Position numbers and translations under genes: made by a program. Under the pieces are notes generated by a model. It ran no database searches. It was not told the DNA's origin and saw only the letters and a program-made list of their open reading frames with translations. Shown here one piece after another: positions 9,267 through 18,546 of a stretch of 64,000 nucleotides of DNA (its first letter is position 1; each line of letters begins with the position of its first letter). The stretch comes from Prevotella sp. (GTDB taxonomy: Bacteria; Bacteroidota; Bacteroidia; Bacteroidales; Bacteroidaceae): contig JALFCW010000003.1 in assembly GCA_022771625.1 (NCBI GenBank), positions 23,872-87,871 of the forward strand. Reading direction: 5' to 3'.

Positions 9267-9833
9267 ATGAGGAATTATAAATTATATATCGACGACAATC
9301 CTTTGGCAATCGACCTGGAGTCTGCACTCGCCAAAATGACGGAGCAGAGACGCACCAAGGTACTTGCCTTCAAGCACGAGCAGGGACGCAAACTCTCTGC
9401 TGCTGCCTATATGCTGCTATGCAAGGCCATAAAGGAGGAATACGGTATTGACGAGCCTCCTGTGTTTGAATATTCTGAGCATGGCAAACCGTCGATAGTG
9501 GGGCATCCAGAGATATACTTTAATCTCAGTCATTGCCGTTCGGTGGCGGCGTGTGTGGTGTCGTTGTCGCCAGTGGGAGTGGATGTTGAGGATGTGAGGG
9601 AATTCAAGGAATCCCTTGCCCGCTATGTTCTTAATGACGACGAGTATGCCACAGTGATGTCTTCTCAATCGCCAGCTCAAGAGTTCATCCGTCTATGGAC
9701 AATGAAGGAGTCATATCTCAAACTCACTGGCGAGGGTATTACTCGCGACCTCAAGACCGTTCTCACAGATATGGGCAAATATCATTTTGACACCAGATTC
9801 CTTCATACCTCAATTCTCACAATCTGCTACTAA
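9267..9833 (+). CDS. 4'-phosphopantetheinyl transferase superfamily protein
   Basis: FNLSHCRSVAACVVSLSPVGVDVEDVR ... IRLWTMKESYLKLTGEGI. Confidence 0.9.
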   Translation: MRNYKLYIDDNPLAIDLESALAKMTEQRRTKVLAFKHEQGRKLSAAAYMLLCKAIKEEYGIDEPPVFEYSEHGKPSIVGHPEIYFNLSHCRSVAACVVSLSPVGVDVEDVREFKESLARYVLNDDEYATVMSSQSPAQEFIRLWTMKESYLKLTGEGITRDLKTVLTDMGKYHFDTRFLHTSILTICY

Positions 9834-9837
9834 TTAC

Positions 9838-11385
9838 TCAACCCTCAACTCTCTGTTTCTCCGGCCAATTGACGAGATACAGCTTCTCCGTGGCGCGAGT
9901 GAAAGCAGTGTATAGCCAGTGAATATATTCGGGAGTAAGCATATCATCAGTCATCCATCCCTGATCCACATATACGTGACTCCATTGTCCACCCTGAGCC
10001 TTGTGGCAAGTGACGGCATAGGCATATTTCACCTGCAAGGCATTGAAGTAAATATCTTGTCGTATAGCCTTGAATCGGTCGGCCTTCAGTGGTATATGCT
10101 GGTAGTCCTCCATTACATTATTAAATAATAAGTCATTCTCTTCGCGCGTCAGTGCAGCAGCCTCCGATGTCAGTGTGTTGAGATTCACCGTAGCCGTCAA
10201 CTCAATGTCGTCGTAGTCGGGCAGTGATATAGTGACATCGGCAAACCGGAATCCGTAGAGTTCCCTCACGTTTCTCACTCTCTCCACCTTGGCCCTGTCG
10301 CCATTGGCGATGAATGGCAGGGAGAGTTTTTCTTTCTCCGTCCAGAAATAATTGTTTTTCACTATCATGAGCATGTCGCCCGAGCACAGTTCATCCTCAT
10401 GCCCAAGCACCATGTTCCTGATACCGTTGTTGTATCTTATTGCCAGGCGATTGCTGCGTGTGATGACGATAGTGTCGTCGATGCCAGCACGGCTGTAGCT
10501 CCCGGCGAGCTGCTCGATGAGTTCGCTGCCAGGAGTCATCATGATGTCGTCAAATCCGTGGAAGCACACCTTCGGCAGTTCCGTGAGATATTCCTCGTTG
10601 GCCATCTGCCTCACCTTGGTGGCATTCCATAAAATACCCGAGTCGGCCTCTTGTCGCACCACCTCGTTGAGTGTGGCATAAATCACGCGATGACCGTATG
10701 CCCCCATCACCTGCGGCATGAGAGCTGGACTCTCGTCCTCTCCCACCGGCGGCAGCTGTGCCCTGTCGCCTATAAGCATCACGCGGCAGTTGCGTCCAGC
10801 CTCCACATATCTCATGAGGTCGTCGAGAAGGCATCCGCTTCCAAATCCTCCATCGCCATATCCCTGATTGGCTATCATGGAAGCCTCGTCGATAATGAAA
10901 AGAGTGTCGGTATGAAGATTGTCGTTGAGCGAGAATCCATCCATACCGATAGCCCCCGACCTCTGTCGGTAGATGCGGCGATGGATAGTGTAGGCGGGTT
11001 GCCCGGCATACAGCGAGAACACCTTTGCCGCCCTTCCGGTGGGAGCCATCAATACAATCTTCTGTTTCATCTCCACCATCGCCTTCACTATTGCCGCTGC
11101 AAGGGTGGTCTTGCCAGTTCCAGCCGCACCGTTGAGTATGAACACCGGATGATCGTCATCGCGGCAAGTCATATAGTCGGCAAAGAGCCTTATCGCCGTC
11201 TCCTGTTCCATCGTGGGCGTGAAGCTCATCTGCTTGTATATGTTTTTGATATAATAATCCCTTATCATAGCTGATTTTCTGTTTATAGTCTGCAAACATA
11301 TAAAAAATATCCGATAAAACCAAATTTCTAGGGAAAAAATTTGGAATATTGCAAATGATTTCATAACTTTGCAGCCAAGAAGCAA
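9838..11385 (-). CDS. ATP-dependent RecD-like helicase
   Basis: Walker A LNGAAGTGKTTLAAAI, LFIIDEASMI, GDRAQLPPV, AVTCHKAQGGQWSHVYVDQ, LYTAFTRATEKLYLV. Likely start is the internal MIRDYYIKNIYKQM. Confidence 0.9.
   Translation of the reverse strand: MLLGCKVMKSFAIFQIFSLEIWFYRIFFICLQTINRKSAMIRDYYIKNIYKQMSFTPTMEQETAIRLFADYMTCRDDDHPVFILNGAAGTGKTTLAAAIVKAMVEMKQKIVLMAPTGRAAKVFSLYAGQPAYTIHRRIYRQRSGAIGMDGFSLNDNLHTDTLFIIDEASMIANQGYGDGGFGSGCLLDDLMRYVEAGRNCRVMLIGDRAQLPPVGEDESPALMPQVMGAYGHRVIYATLNEVVRQEADSGILWNATKVRQMANEEYLTELPKVCFHGFDDIMMTPGSELIEQLAGSYSRAGIDDTIVITRSNRLAIRYNNGIRNMVLGHEDELCSGDMLMIVKNNYFWTEKEKLSLPFIANGDRAKVERVRNVRELYGFRFADVTISLPDYDDIELTATVNLNTLTSEAAALTREENDLLFNNVMEDYQHIPLKADRFKAIRQDIYFNALQVKYAYAVTCHKAQGGQWSHVYVDQGWMTDDMLTPEYIHWLYTAFTRATEKLYLVNWPEKQRVEG
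11364..11371 (+). promoter_or_regulatory. -7 box TAACTTTG with -33 TTTG at 11340-11343
   Basis: Matches Bacteroidetes -33/-7 promoter architecture upstream of the 11403 ORF. Confidence 0.6.
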
Positions 11386-11402
11386 ATTAAAAACATATTT
11401 AT

Positions 11403-11897
11403 ATGTATATGAGAGTAAAAAGAAAATATATTAATATTTCGCTTGGCATTATCGTTGTGGCCTTGATAGTGGCAATAGTGTCAAGTGTGATGAAACCTGT
11501 CAACTTCGCAAATGAGGCTAAGGAGCGCGAGGAAAAGGTGATAGAGCGTTTGCAGAAGATTCGCTCGGCACAGGCCCGTTATCACCAAAACCACGACGGC
11601 ATATTCTGTACAACGCTCGATTCTCTCGTTATGGCGGGATACATAGCCGACTCCATTAAATATATACCATTCAGTGACGGCAAGATGTTTGAGATGTCAA
11701 CATCTTATATTACGACAAATAAAAACACAAATGTCCATTTGATGGAGTGCCGGGTCTATTATGAGGACTATCTCAAGGGGCTTGATGAGGATTATATCTC
11801 CGAACTGAAGGAAAATGCCCTGTCGAGGGGAGCATTCCCGGGAGTGAAGTTTGGCGACCTTACGTCGCCGAGTGACAATCGTGGTAATTGGGAGTGA
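11403..11897 (+). CDS. Conserved hypothetical protein with N-terminal TM segment
   Basis: Complete ORF with promoter; ISLGIIVVALIVAIVSSVM membrane anchor. Confidence 0.75.
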   Translation: MYMRVKRKYINISLGIIVVALIVAIVSSVMKPVNFANEAKEREEKVIERLQKIRSAQARYHQNHDGIFCTTLDSLVMAGYIADSIKYIPFSDGKMFEMSTSYITTNKNTNVHLMECRVYYEDYLKGLDEDYISELKENALSRGAFPGVKFGDLTSPSDNRGNWE

Positions 11898-11906
11898 TAT
11901 AGGTTT

Positions 11907-12698
11907 ATGCAAGATACAAATATGCGCCTTGTGATACGTGTGGCCCGCACCACCTTATCCGTGTCAACCATTACCTCAGAAGGTAAAGTTGACTTTATGC
12001 CTTATGTGGTTAAAAGCGGGGTGTCGATGGCTGCGAATATGCGTGAGGCTTTCAAGACTGAGGCCGCGCTGCAGAAATCGTATAACAAAGCCGTGGTTAT
12101 GGTGGAGTCGCCGGTGCTGATGGTGCCTGCCGACCTCTACGAGGATGACGACACCACAATGCTCTATGCCCATTCCTTTCCTGAATTCGGTTCGGATGCT
12201 GTGCTTTCCAACGTGTTGCCCGACCTCAGTGCAGTGGCGCTCTTCTCGGTAAACAAGGACCTGCGTATGGTGATTACCGACCATCTGCCCTCAGCGCGCT
12301 TCATCTGCGCCGTGGCTCCCGTGTGGCGCTATCTCCATCGCCGCAGTTTCACTGGCGCTCGCAGCAAGCTATACGGATATTTCCACGACCGACGTCTCGA
12401 CATATTCAGTTTCAATCAGAACAGATTTAAGTTCTGTAATTCATTTGATACTTCCAATGCCCACGACTCGCTCTATTATCTGTTATATGTGTGGAAGCAG
12501 CTTATGCTCAAACCTGAGCACGACGAGATGCATCTTGTTGGCGATATTCCCGAGCGCGACTGGATGCTCGATGAGCTGAAGCGATATCTGCAGCGGGCAT
12601 ATTGTATCAATCCCATCGGCGACTTCAATCGTTCGCCTATTGCACAGATCAAAGGGATGCCGTATGATTTGATGACGTATTTTATTAAGGGAAGGTGA
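11907..12698 (+). CDS. DUF3822-like conserved protein
   Basis: ORF between the membrane protein and rsmD; general resemblance to a Bacteroidales family adjacent to rsmD. Confidence 0.65.
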   Translation: MQDTNMRLVIRVARTTLSVSTITSEGKVDFMPYVVKSGVSMAANMREAFKTEAALQKSYNKAVVMVESPVLMVPADLYEDDDTTMLYAHSFPEFGSDAVLSNVLPDLSAVALFSVNKDLRMVITDHLPSARFICAVAPVWRYLHRRSFTGARSKLYGYFHDRRLDIFSFNQNRFKFCNSFDTSNAHDSLYYLLYVWKQLMLKPEHDEMHLVGDIPERDWMLDELKRYLQRAYCINPIGDFNRSPIAQIKGMPYDLMTYFIKGR

Positions 12699-12702
12699 TG
12701 CT

Positions 12703-13233
12703 ATGCGAATAATTACAGGACAATACAAGGGTCGCCACTTCGATATACCACGAACTTTCAAGGCCCGACCCACAACAGACTTTGCCAAGGAGAATATCTT
12801 CAATGTGCTCAATGGCTATATCGACTTTGACGGTATAAATGCCCTCGACCTCTTCTCGGGCACAGGCAGCATATCCCTCGAACTCGTGTCGAGAGGCTGT
12901 GCACGCGTAGTGAGTGTAGAGGCCGACCGCGACCACCATGCTTTCATATCCCAATGCCTTAAGAAGCTCGGCACCGATGTATGCACCCCTATCCGTGGTG
13001 ATGTGTTCAGATTCATCAAGTCGTGCCGCCAGCAGTTTGACTTTATCTTTGCCGACCCTCCCTACGCGCTGAAGGAACTGCCACAAATACCCGACCTCAT
13101 ATTCCAGAAGGACATCCTTGCTCCCGAAGGCGTCTTCGTCTTCGAACATGGCAAAGACTACGACTTCTCATCCCATCCACATTTCGTTGAGCACCGCTCA
13201 TACGGAAGTGTTAATTTTAGTATATTCAGATGA
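12703..13233 (+). CDS. rsmD: 16S rRNA (guanine966-N2)-methyltransferase
   Basis: MRIITGQYKGRHFDIP...RPTTDFAKENIFNVL, ALDLFSGTGSISLELVSRG, DFIFADPPY. Confidence 0.95.
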   Translation: MRIITGQYKGRHFDIPRTFKARPTTDFAKENIFNVLNGYIDFDGINALDLFSGTGSISLELVSRGCARVVSVEADRDHHAFISQCLKKLGTDVCTPIRGDVFRFIKSCRQQFDFIFADPPYALKELPQIPDLIFQKDILAPEGVFVFEHGKDYDFSSHPHFVEHRSYGSVNFSIFR

Positions 13234-13269
13234 TTTAGACCATAAATCAACTTGTTGTATAGTTAAATG

Positions 13270-13291
13270 CGTTAATTAATATTAATTAACG
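13270..13291. promoter_or_regulatory. 22-bp perfect palindrome CGTTAATTAATATTAATTAACG upstream of the pilus operon
   Basis: Exact self-reverse-complement, 35 bp upstream of the putative -7 box. Confidence 0.7.
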
Positions 13292-13325
13292 AGGGAGGTA
13301 GTGGTAATTATTCAAAAAATATTTT

Positions 13326-13333
13326 TATCTTTG
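13326..13333 (+). promoter_or_regulatory. -7 box TATCTTTG for the pilus operon
   Basis: TAnnTTTG match between rsmD and the DUF3575 gene. Confidence 0.6.
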
Positions 13334-13367
13334 TCGGCAAATTAAGTGTCATATATAAACAGATGCT

Positions 13368-13958
13368 ATGAGCAAATGCAAGGCGATAGGGATAAAGGTA
13401 ATATTGTTGGTGTTGTTATTGTTGATGGGTAACACTTCAACCATAAAAGCACAAGGCTTGGCATTGAAAAGCAACATCCTTTACGATGCCACCACAACAC
13501 CCAATGCAGCTATAGAGGTAAGGCTATCCAACAAATGGACAGCCGGGATAAATGTCGCCCTTAACCCATGGTCTTTTTCCGACAACAAGAAACTCAAGCA
13601 TCTGCTTGTTGCCCCACAACTTCGCTACTGGTTGTGCGAATCATTCTCAGGACATTACTTCGGAGCAAACATAGCTTATGTGCATTATAACGTAAGCGAC
13701 ATCAAGTTTCCCTTTGGACTTTATGGTGGTGTTGACGGTGAGCGCCGACAGGGCGACCTTGCCGCCATAGGTGCATCCTACGGTTATTCATGGATACTCT
13801 CTCCCCATTGGAGTCTTGAGGCTGAGGCGGGTCTCGACCTCGGCTATACCTGGTCTGACAGGTACGACTCCCCTAAGTGCGGCACCTACCGTGGTTCCGA
13901 CAACAAGTTTCTTGTTCTGCCCAAGTTGGCGTTGAACATAGTGTATATAATAAAATAA
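13368..13958 (+). CDS. DUF3575-type beta-barrel protein, first gene of pilus operon
   Basis: Signal peptide then QGLALKSNILYDATTTPNAAIEVRLSNKWTAGINVALNPWSF. Confidence 0.85.
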   Translation: MSKCKAIGIKVILLVLLLLMGNTSTIKAQGLALKSNILYDATTTPNAAIEVRLSNKWTAGINVALNPWSFSDNKKLKHLLVAPQLRYWLCESFSGHYFGANIAYVHYNVSDIKFPFGLYGGVDGERRQGDLAAIGASYGYSWILSPHWSLEAEAGLDLGYTWSDRYDSPKCGTYRGSDNKFLVLPKLALNIVYIIK

Positions 13959-13978
13959 GGTAAGGAAAGGATATATTT

Positions 13979-15313
13979 ATGAAAAGATTTTTTCTGATTA
14001 TCACTCTCACGGTTATGGCATGTATAGATGCCATATCGCAGACGTCACCGCAGATGTCACTGCGTGTTGACGGTGTGGAGCGCGAGGACAATGGCTACCG
14101 TGTCCGCTATTCCTTCACCCTGCCTCAGCCGGCATCCGACTATTCCTATCAGGTGACTCCGCTCTTCACCTGCGGCACCGACACCATCTTTGAGGAGTCA
14201 GTCACTGTGCGCGGCAAGCTCAATGCCAAGAAGCTGCGCCGCCGCGTGGTGCTTGGCGACCGCAATGCCACTTTACCCTCGTATGTGCCTTCGGGTATCG
14301 ACTCAGTCATCACTCGCACCGCCTATCTGCCCACCGACCGCTATCCCTGGGTAGAAGGCTCCACACTTCAGCTCTGCACATCAGTAGAGGGGGAGGGTTG
14401 CTGCGAGGTAAGTCCTGCCGTAGTCCTTTGCTGCGACAGTTTCCTCTGCGAGCGTCCCTTCCATCCCGTGTTATTCTCGGTTGAGGACAACACCGGCAAG
14501 GCGGGCGAGCTTCAGCGCAGCAATCCCGTGCTTCAGCATATATCCCAGTATCGTCCTTACGACTCTTCGCGCATACTGCGCAAGGAGGAGGGAGCCTTGT
14601 ATGTCTTCTTCCCCTTGGACAAGTGGACACTGCTGCACGATTTCCGCGACAATGCCGCCACTCTCGACACCATCGTGAGCATCACTCGCCAGATTATGGC
14701 TGACTCCACGTCGAGCGTAAAGCTCATACAGATTATCGGTCTTGCCTCGCCCGAGGGAAGCGTGAAGCGCAACAACCTCTTGGGTCAGAACCGTGCTGCC
14801 ACCCTGCGCGACTATATCAAGCAGAGGGTAAAGACAGGCAATGCCATGTTTGAGCTATGCAACGGCGGTGAGGCATGGACAGAGCTGCGCGACCAGATTG
14901 CCGACAGCAATATAGAGGGACGCGACCAGCTACTCAACATCATCGACACCGAGAAGAACCCCGACGAGCGTGAGCGCAAGATGAAGCGACTCAATGGCGG
15001 AAAGACATATAAATACTTGAAGGATAACGTGCTGAGCGACCAGCGCAATTCAGGATACATACGCATATACTATGACTATGTGCCCGATTCCGCCGCCGCG
15101 GTAATCAACCGTGCCTCAGAACTATTGCGTGAGGAGCGTTATACAGAGGCACTCACGATGCTCCGCACCGTAGAGTCAGACGAGCGCGCCCAGAACGCCC
15201 TCGGCGTAGCCCTCTACATGACGGGCGACAAGCAAGAGGCTCTCTGCCGCTTCCGCCGTGCGGCAGCCTCAGGCAACGAGGATGCTCGCCGCAACATAGA
15301 GCAGTTGGAGTAG
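13979..15313 (+). CDS. DUF3868/OmpA-like periplasmic pilus accessory protein
   Basis: Signal peptide; IIGLASPEGSVKRNNLLGQNRAATLRDYIKQRV OmpA-like segment; C-terminal TPR-like ALTMLRTVESDERAQNALGVALY. Confidence 0.8.
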   Translation: MKRFFLIITLTVMACIDAISQTSPQMSLRVDGVEREDNGYRVRYSFTLPQPASDYSYQVTPLFTCGTDTIFEESVTVRGKLNAKKLRRRVVLGDRNATLPSYVPSGIDSVITRTAYLPTDRYPWVEGSTLQLCTSVEGEGCCEVSPAVVLCCDSFLCERPFHPVLFSVEDNTGKAGELQRSNPVLQHISQYRPYDSSRILRKEEGALYVFFPLDKWTLLHDFRDNAATLDTIVSITRQIMADSTSSVKLIQIIGLASPEGSVKRNNLLGQNRAATLRDYIKQRVKTGNAMFELCNGGEAWTELRDQIADSNIEGRDQLLNIIDTEKNPDERERKMKRLNGGKTYKYLKDNVLSDQRNSGYIRIYYDYVPDSAAAVINRASELLREERYTEALTMLRTVESDERAQNALGVALYMTGDKQEALCRFRRAAASGNEDARRNIEQLE

Positions 15314-15396
15314 CTATTTGGGAGACAGGTGTATCTTCCGCAAAAACACCAATATAATAGGTAAATAAATTAGTATAAATATTTTTCTTAGTAGTT

Positions 15397-17256
15397 ATGA
15401 ACAGAATTAACAATTATGTTCTCAACGGTGCGATAGCTCTGTTGTCAACCGCAGGCTTAGTAGCCTGCTCGTCCTCCGACGACGTAACCGATGCTCCCGT
15501 CAACCCCACGTATGACGGCAAGAGCGTGAAGGCCCAGTTTGCGATTAATATCGCAACGCCCTCTAATGGTAAGACAAGAATGAGTGCTGATAATACTCAG
15601 AATAATAACAATTTCCTTGGTATGAATTCGATAAAGCTTTTCCCTTTCTCCTCTGACCCTGGAAAAGATGTGAATTGGACAAGAAATATTTCTTTGACTC
15701 AAATTAATGATGGTATTACATCAGATAATTCAAGCAAGATATATTCAAATGTAGAGATACCTGTAGGAACAAATAACTTCTTGTTCTATGGTTTTGGCCC
15801 GATGGGTGAAACACAAGAGGATAAATTCAAGAAAGGTATGTTGACGACAAACTTTCCGAGTGAAGTTGCAACCGCTCCAAGTTCTATCTCTGCTTCATTG
15901 GTTCCAATTCTTGGAACAGAAAATGAAATGTCAACAATTCAGGGATATTATACTACATATCTGAACGGCATCAAGGATGTCAACGGCTGGAGCACAACTG
16001 ACGATATTTCACTTCGGAATGCTTACGACCTGTTCATTACCATTGGTTCAACTGGAGTAAGATGTGGTTCTGCTAATGCTATATTGAAGACAGTTGAGTT
16101 GCTTTATAATTTGGCTATAGATCGCAAGACTGCGTCAACATCTACAGATGTACAGACTCTTGCAGAAGCAATAAAGACAGCAATTACAACTACATCGGGT
16201 GATATTCAAGTGACTGCCACTGCAAGAACTAATGATGCTACTCACTATGACCTTTCTTATAGCGGAACTGATGATAAATATTCATTTCCAACCAACCTTG
16301 GTCTTCCAGAAGGTGCTGCCCAGTTGGAGTATGGAGAATCAGGATTCTCATATAAGAACACCCCAACCATAGGAGCTTCCGGTTCCATACTAAATGTTTA
16401 TGGTCTTACATATCCGTCTTCTATTGCTTATACTGCAAATACAAGAGCTAAGGCTTCAACTGAAATATTTGAAGCAACAGAGTGGCCAAAAACTGTTAGC
16501 GATTGGGATGATACATCAAAATGGCCTTCTACTTCAAGCTGGACAAATGAAGTAGTAGCTTCTACAAGGTCTGTAGCTCTTGTTAATAACATAAACTATT
16601 CTGTTGCTTCTTTGAAGACTACAGTGAAGTGTAATGAGGCTTCTCTTGAAGATAATCGTGCAAATGTCATAAATGATGGGAACCCTGCGAATCAAACTAT
16701 TTCTGTTCCTTCTGAAGGATTTAAGGTAACAGGTGTTCTTGTTGGTGGTCAGCCAAACAAAGTTGATTGGCAGTTTTTGGACAATGGCTCTGAAAGAAGT
16801 GCTGTGATATATGACAAGGATCTTACTAATATCGTTGCAGAGTCAGGTACGGAATCAGCTGCTAACTATACTCTCGTTTTCGATAACTGGAAGAATAACG
16901 AAACACAAGATGATGTGCTTATGGCAATTGAGTTGGAAAACAATTCCGAATCTGATTTCTATGGTGTTGACGGTATTATCTTAAAGGGACAAAAGTTCTA
17001 TTTGGTGGCAAAGCTGGTAGTTAGTTCAGCAGGTACAAGTTCAATTACTTGGCCTGATGATGATTACCGCTATCCGAAGAAGGATATTACTCGTGTATTT
17101 ATGCAGGACTATACAACTACTGCAAAGCTCAATATCAATAGTCTCAAGAATGCATATTCCACAATCCCTGATTTGAGAAGTGTAGAGCTCCAGCTCGGTC
17201 TTTCAGTTGACCTTGAGTGGAAGACAGGTTTGACATACGATGTTAATATTGATTAA
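15397..17256 (+). CDS. Major fimbrillin (FimA/Mfa1-like lipoprotein)
   Basis: Lipobox STAGLVACSSSDD; position before a FimB/Mfa2 gene; C-terminal LGLSVDLEWKTGLTYDVNID typical of fimbrillins. Confidence 0.8.
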   Translation: MNRINNYVLNGAIALLSTAGLVACSSSDDVTDAPVNPTYDGKSVKAQFAINIATPSNGKTRMSADNTQNNNNFLGMNSIKLFPFSSDPGKDVNWTRNISLTQINDGITSDNSSKIYSNVEIPVGTNNFLFYGFGPMGETQEDKFKKGMLTTNFPSEVATAPSSISASLVPILGTENEMSTIQGYYTTYLNGIKDVNGWSTTDDISLRNAYDLFITIGSTGVRCGSANAILKTVELLYNLAIDRKTASTSTDVQTLAEAIKTAITTTSGDIQVTATARTNDATHYDLSYSGTDDKYSFPTNLGLPEGAAQLEYGESGFSYKNTPTIGASGSILNVYGLTYPSSIAYTANTRAKASTEIFEATEWPKTVSDWDDTSKWPSTSSWTNEVVASTRSVALVNNINYSVASLKTTVKCNEASLEDNRANVINDGNPANQTISVPSEGFKVTGVLVGGQPNKVDWQFLDNGSERSAVIYDKDLTNIVAESGTESAANYTLVFDNWKNNETQDDVLMAIELENNSESDFYGVDGIILKGQKFYLVAKLVVSSAGTSSITWPDDDYRYPKKDITRVFMQDYTTTAKLNINSLKNAYSTIPDLRSVELQLGLSVDLEWKTGLTYDVNID

Positions 17257-17273
17257 TACAATAAATACTCTGT

Positions 17274-17314
17274 TATAATGGCGTCACGACATCTATTGTC
17301 GTGATGCCATTATA
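17274..17314 (+). promoter_or_regulatory. Strong intra-operon hairpin after the major pilin gene
   Basis: tataatggcgtcacgaca-tctat-tgtcgtgatgccattata, 18-bp stem with one wobble; no T-tract follows. Confidence 0.85.
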
Positions 17315-17356
17315 ACGGTATTAACAACAACAATATCATATATATATAATAAGGTA

Positions 17357-18382
17357 ATGAGAAGCAAGTATTGTCTGCTGATGCTGCCCGCTGCGGCGGT
17401 GGTGCTCTCGTCGTGCTCCATCATCGACGAGGACAACTCCGACTGCGGATTGGACAACAAAATCGTATATCGCCTGAAACTCAGAACAAACATCCAAACC
17501 GAACTCGAAACACAGCTCGGCACGGAGGAGGAACGCCCCGTGGCACAAGCACTCAGCTCCTCACTCAGCGGTATATTCACTGACTGGGCACACGACATCT
17601 CTCTCTCATTCTATGACACCGACGACAAACTGTATAAAACGGAAAAGCATACGATGGATGCGTCGCAAGCCGAATACGTGGTGTATCTGCCAGAACGTGA
17701 CTACCGTAATCTCGTTGTGGCAAATATAGCCGACGCTGAAAATATTCGCCCCCTCGATGACACCCATCCCGATGACATGAAGTTGCAGTATGACAACCTC
17801 ACCGACACCCTCAACAGCCACACCACCGGTCTCTTCACCGCAAGACAGGTGATAGAGGTGTGCGGCTGCACCGAGACATATTACGTTGACCTGTATATGG
17901 CTAACAGCTGCGCCGCCCTTGTGGTGGATACCACTGGTGTGGATATACGCGGCATGAAGGTGTTCACCCAGGACTTCGCCACCTCCTTCGCCGTGGCTGA
18001 CAGCACCTACGCCTTTACAGCCAATCCCGTGGTGCGCTCAACTGAGATACCTCTCCCCGGTCAGCACCGCACCTGCCATTATGCCGTGAGCTTCCCGTCG
18101 AGGAACAACACCGTAGCCACCGCTTCCGCCGTCAGTCAAGCCCCGGCAAGGGCAGACTCCCAGGCAGAGACCCTCTTCCGCATAAAGGCATACATAACCC
18201 TCCCCGACGGCTCTGTCACTGAGAACATCATCTCTGTGGAGCAACCCCTCCTCGCCGGTTATCTCAAGATAATAAAGATGAAGATGAAGCAGGACGGCTC
18301 GCTCACTCCTGAGAGTCACGACGTGGGAGTAAGCGTGACGCTGGACTGGAAGCAAGGGGGGACTTATGAGCCGGAGATATAA
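17357..18382 (+). CDS. FimB/Mfa2-family fimbrial anchor subunit
   Basis: Lipobox VVLSSCSIIDED; LSGIFTDWAHDISLSFYDTDDKL and VTLDWKQGGTYEPEI typical of Mfa2. Confidence 0.85.
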   Translation: MRSKYCLLMLPAAAVVLSSCSIIDEDNSDCGLDNKIVYRLKLRTNIQTELETQLGTEEERPVAQALSSSLSGIFTDWAHDISLSFYDTDDKLYKTEKHTMDASQAEYVVYLPERDYRNLVVANIADAENIRPLDDTHPDDMKLQYDNLTDTLNSHTTGLFTARQVIEVCGCTETYYVDLYMANSCAALVVDTTGVDIRGMKVFTQDFATSFAVADSTYAFTANPVVRSTEIPLPGQHRTCHYAVSFPSRNNTVATASAVSQAPARADSQAETLFRIKAYITLPDGSVTENIISVEQPLLAGYLKIIKMKMKQDGSLTPESHDVGVSVTLDWKQGGTYEPEI

Positions 18383-18389
18383 TTATTAA

Positions 18390-18537
18390 ATAAGGAGTTA
18401 TTAAATAAGGAGTTATAATGGGGAGTTAAGATGGGGAGTTAAAATGGGCCATTACTCTCAGCGCTTAGACATTTGGCTCTTCATTACTTCCCCTCATAAC
18501 TTCCCCTCATAACTCCTCCTCATAACTCCTCCATAAA
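18390..18537. repeat. Inverted array of GGAGTTAA/GGGGAGTTAA repeats (family B, copy 2)
   Basis: Left aaataaggagttataatggggagttaagatggggagttaaaatgggcc; right cttcccctcataacttcccctcataactcctcctcataactcc; core AGCGCTtagACATTTGGCT shared with copy 1. Confidence 0.85.
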
Positions 18538-18546
18538 AAAATAACA

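Noticed and set aside
13238-13367. Invertible (phase-variable) promoter for the pilus operon
   Set aside because: No pair of separated inverted repeats flanking the -7 box was found, only a single central palindrome, and no invertase gene is nearby.
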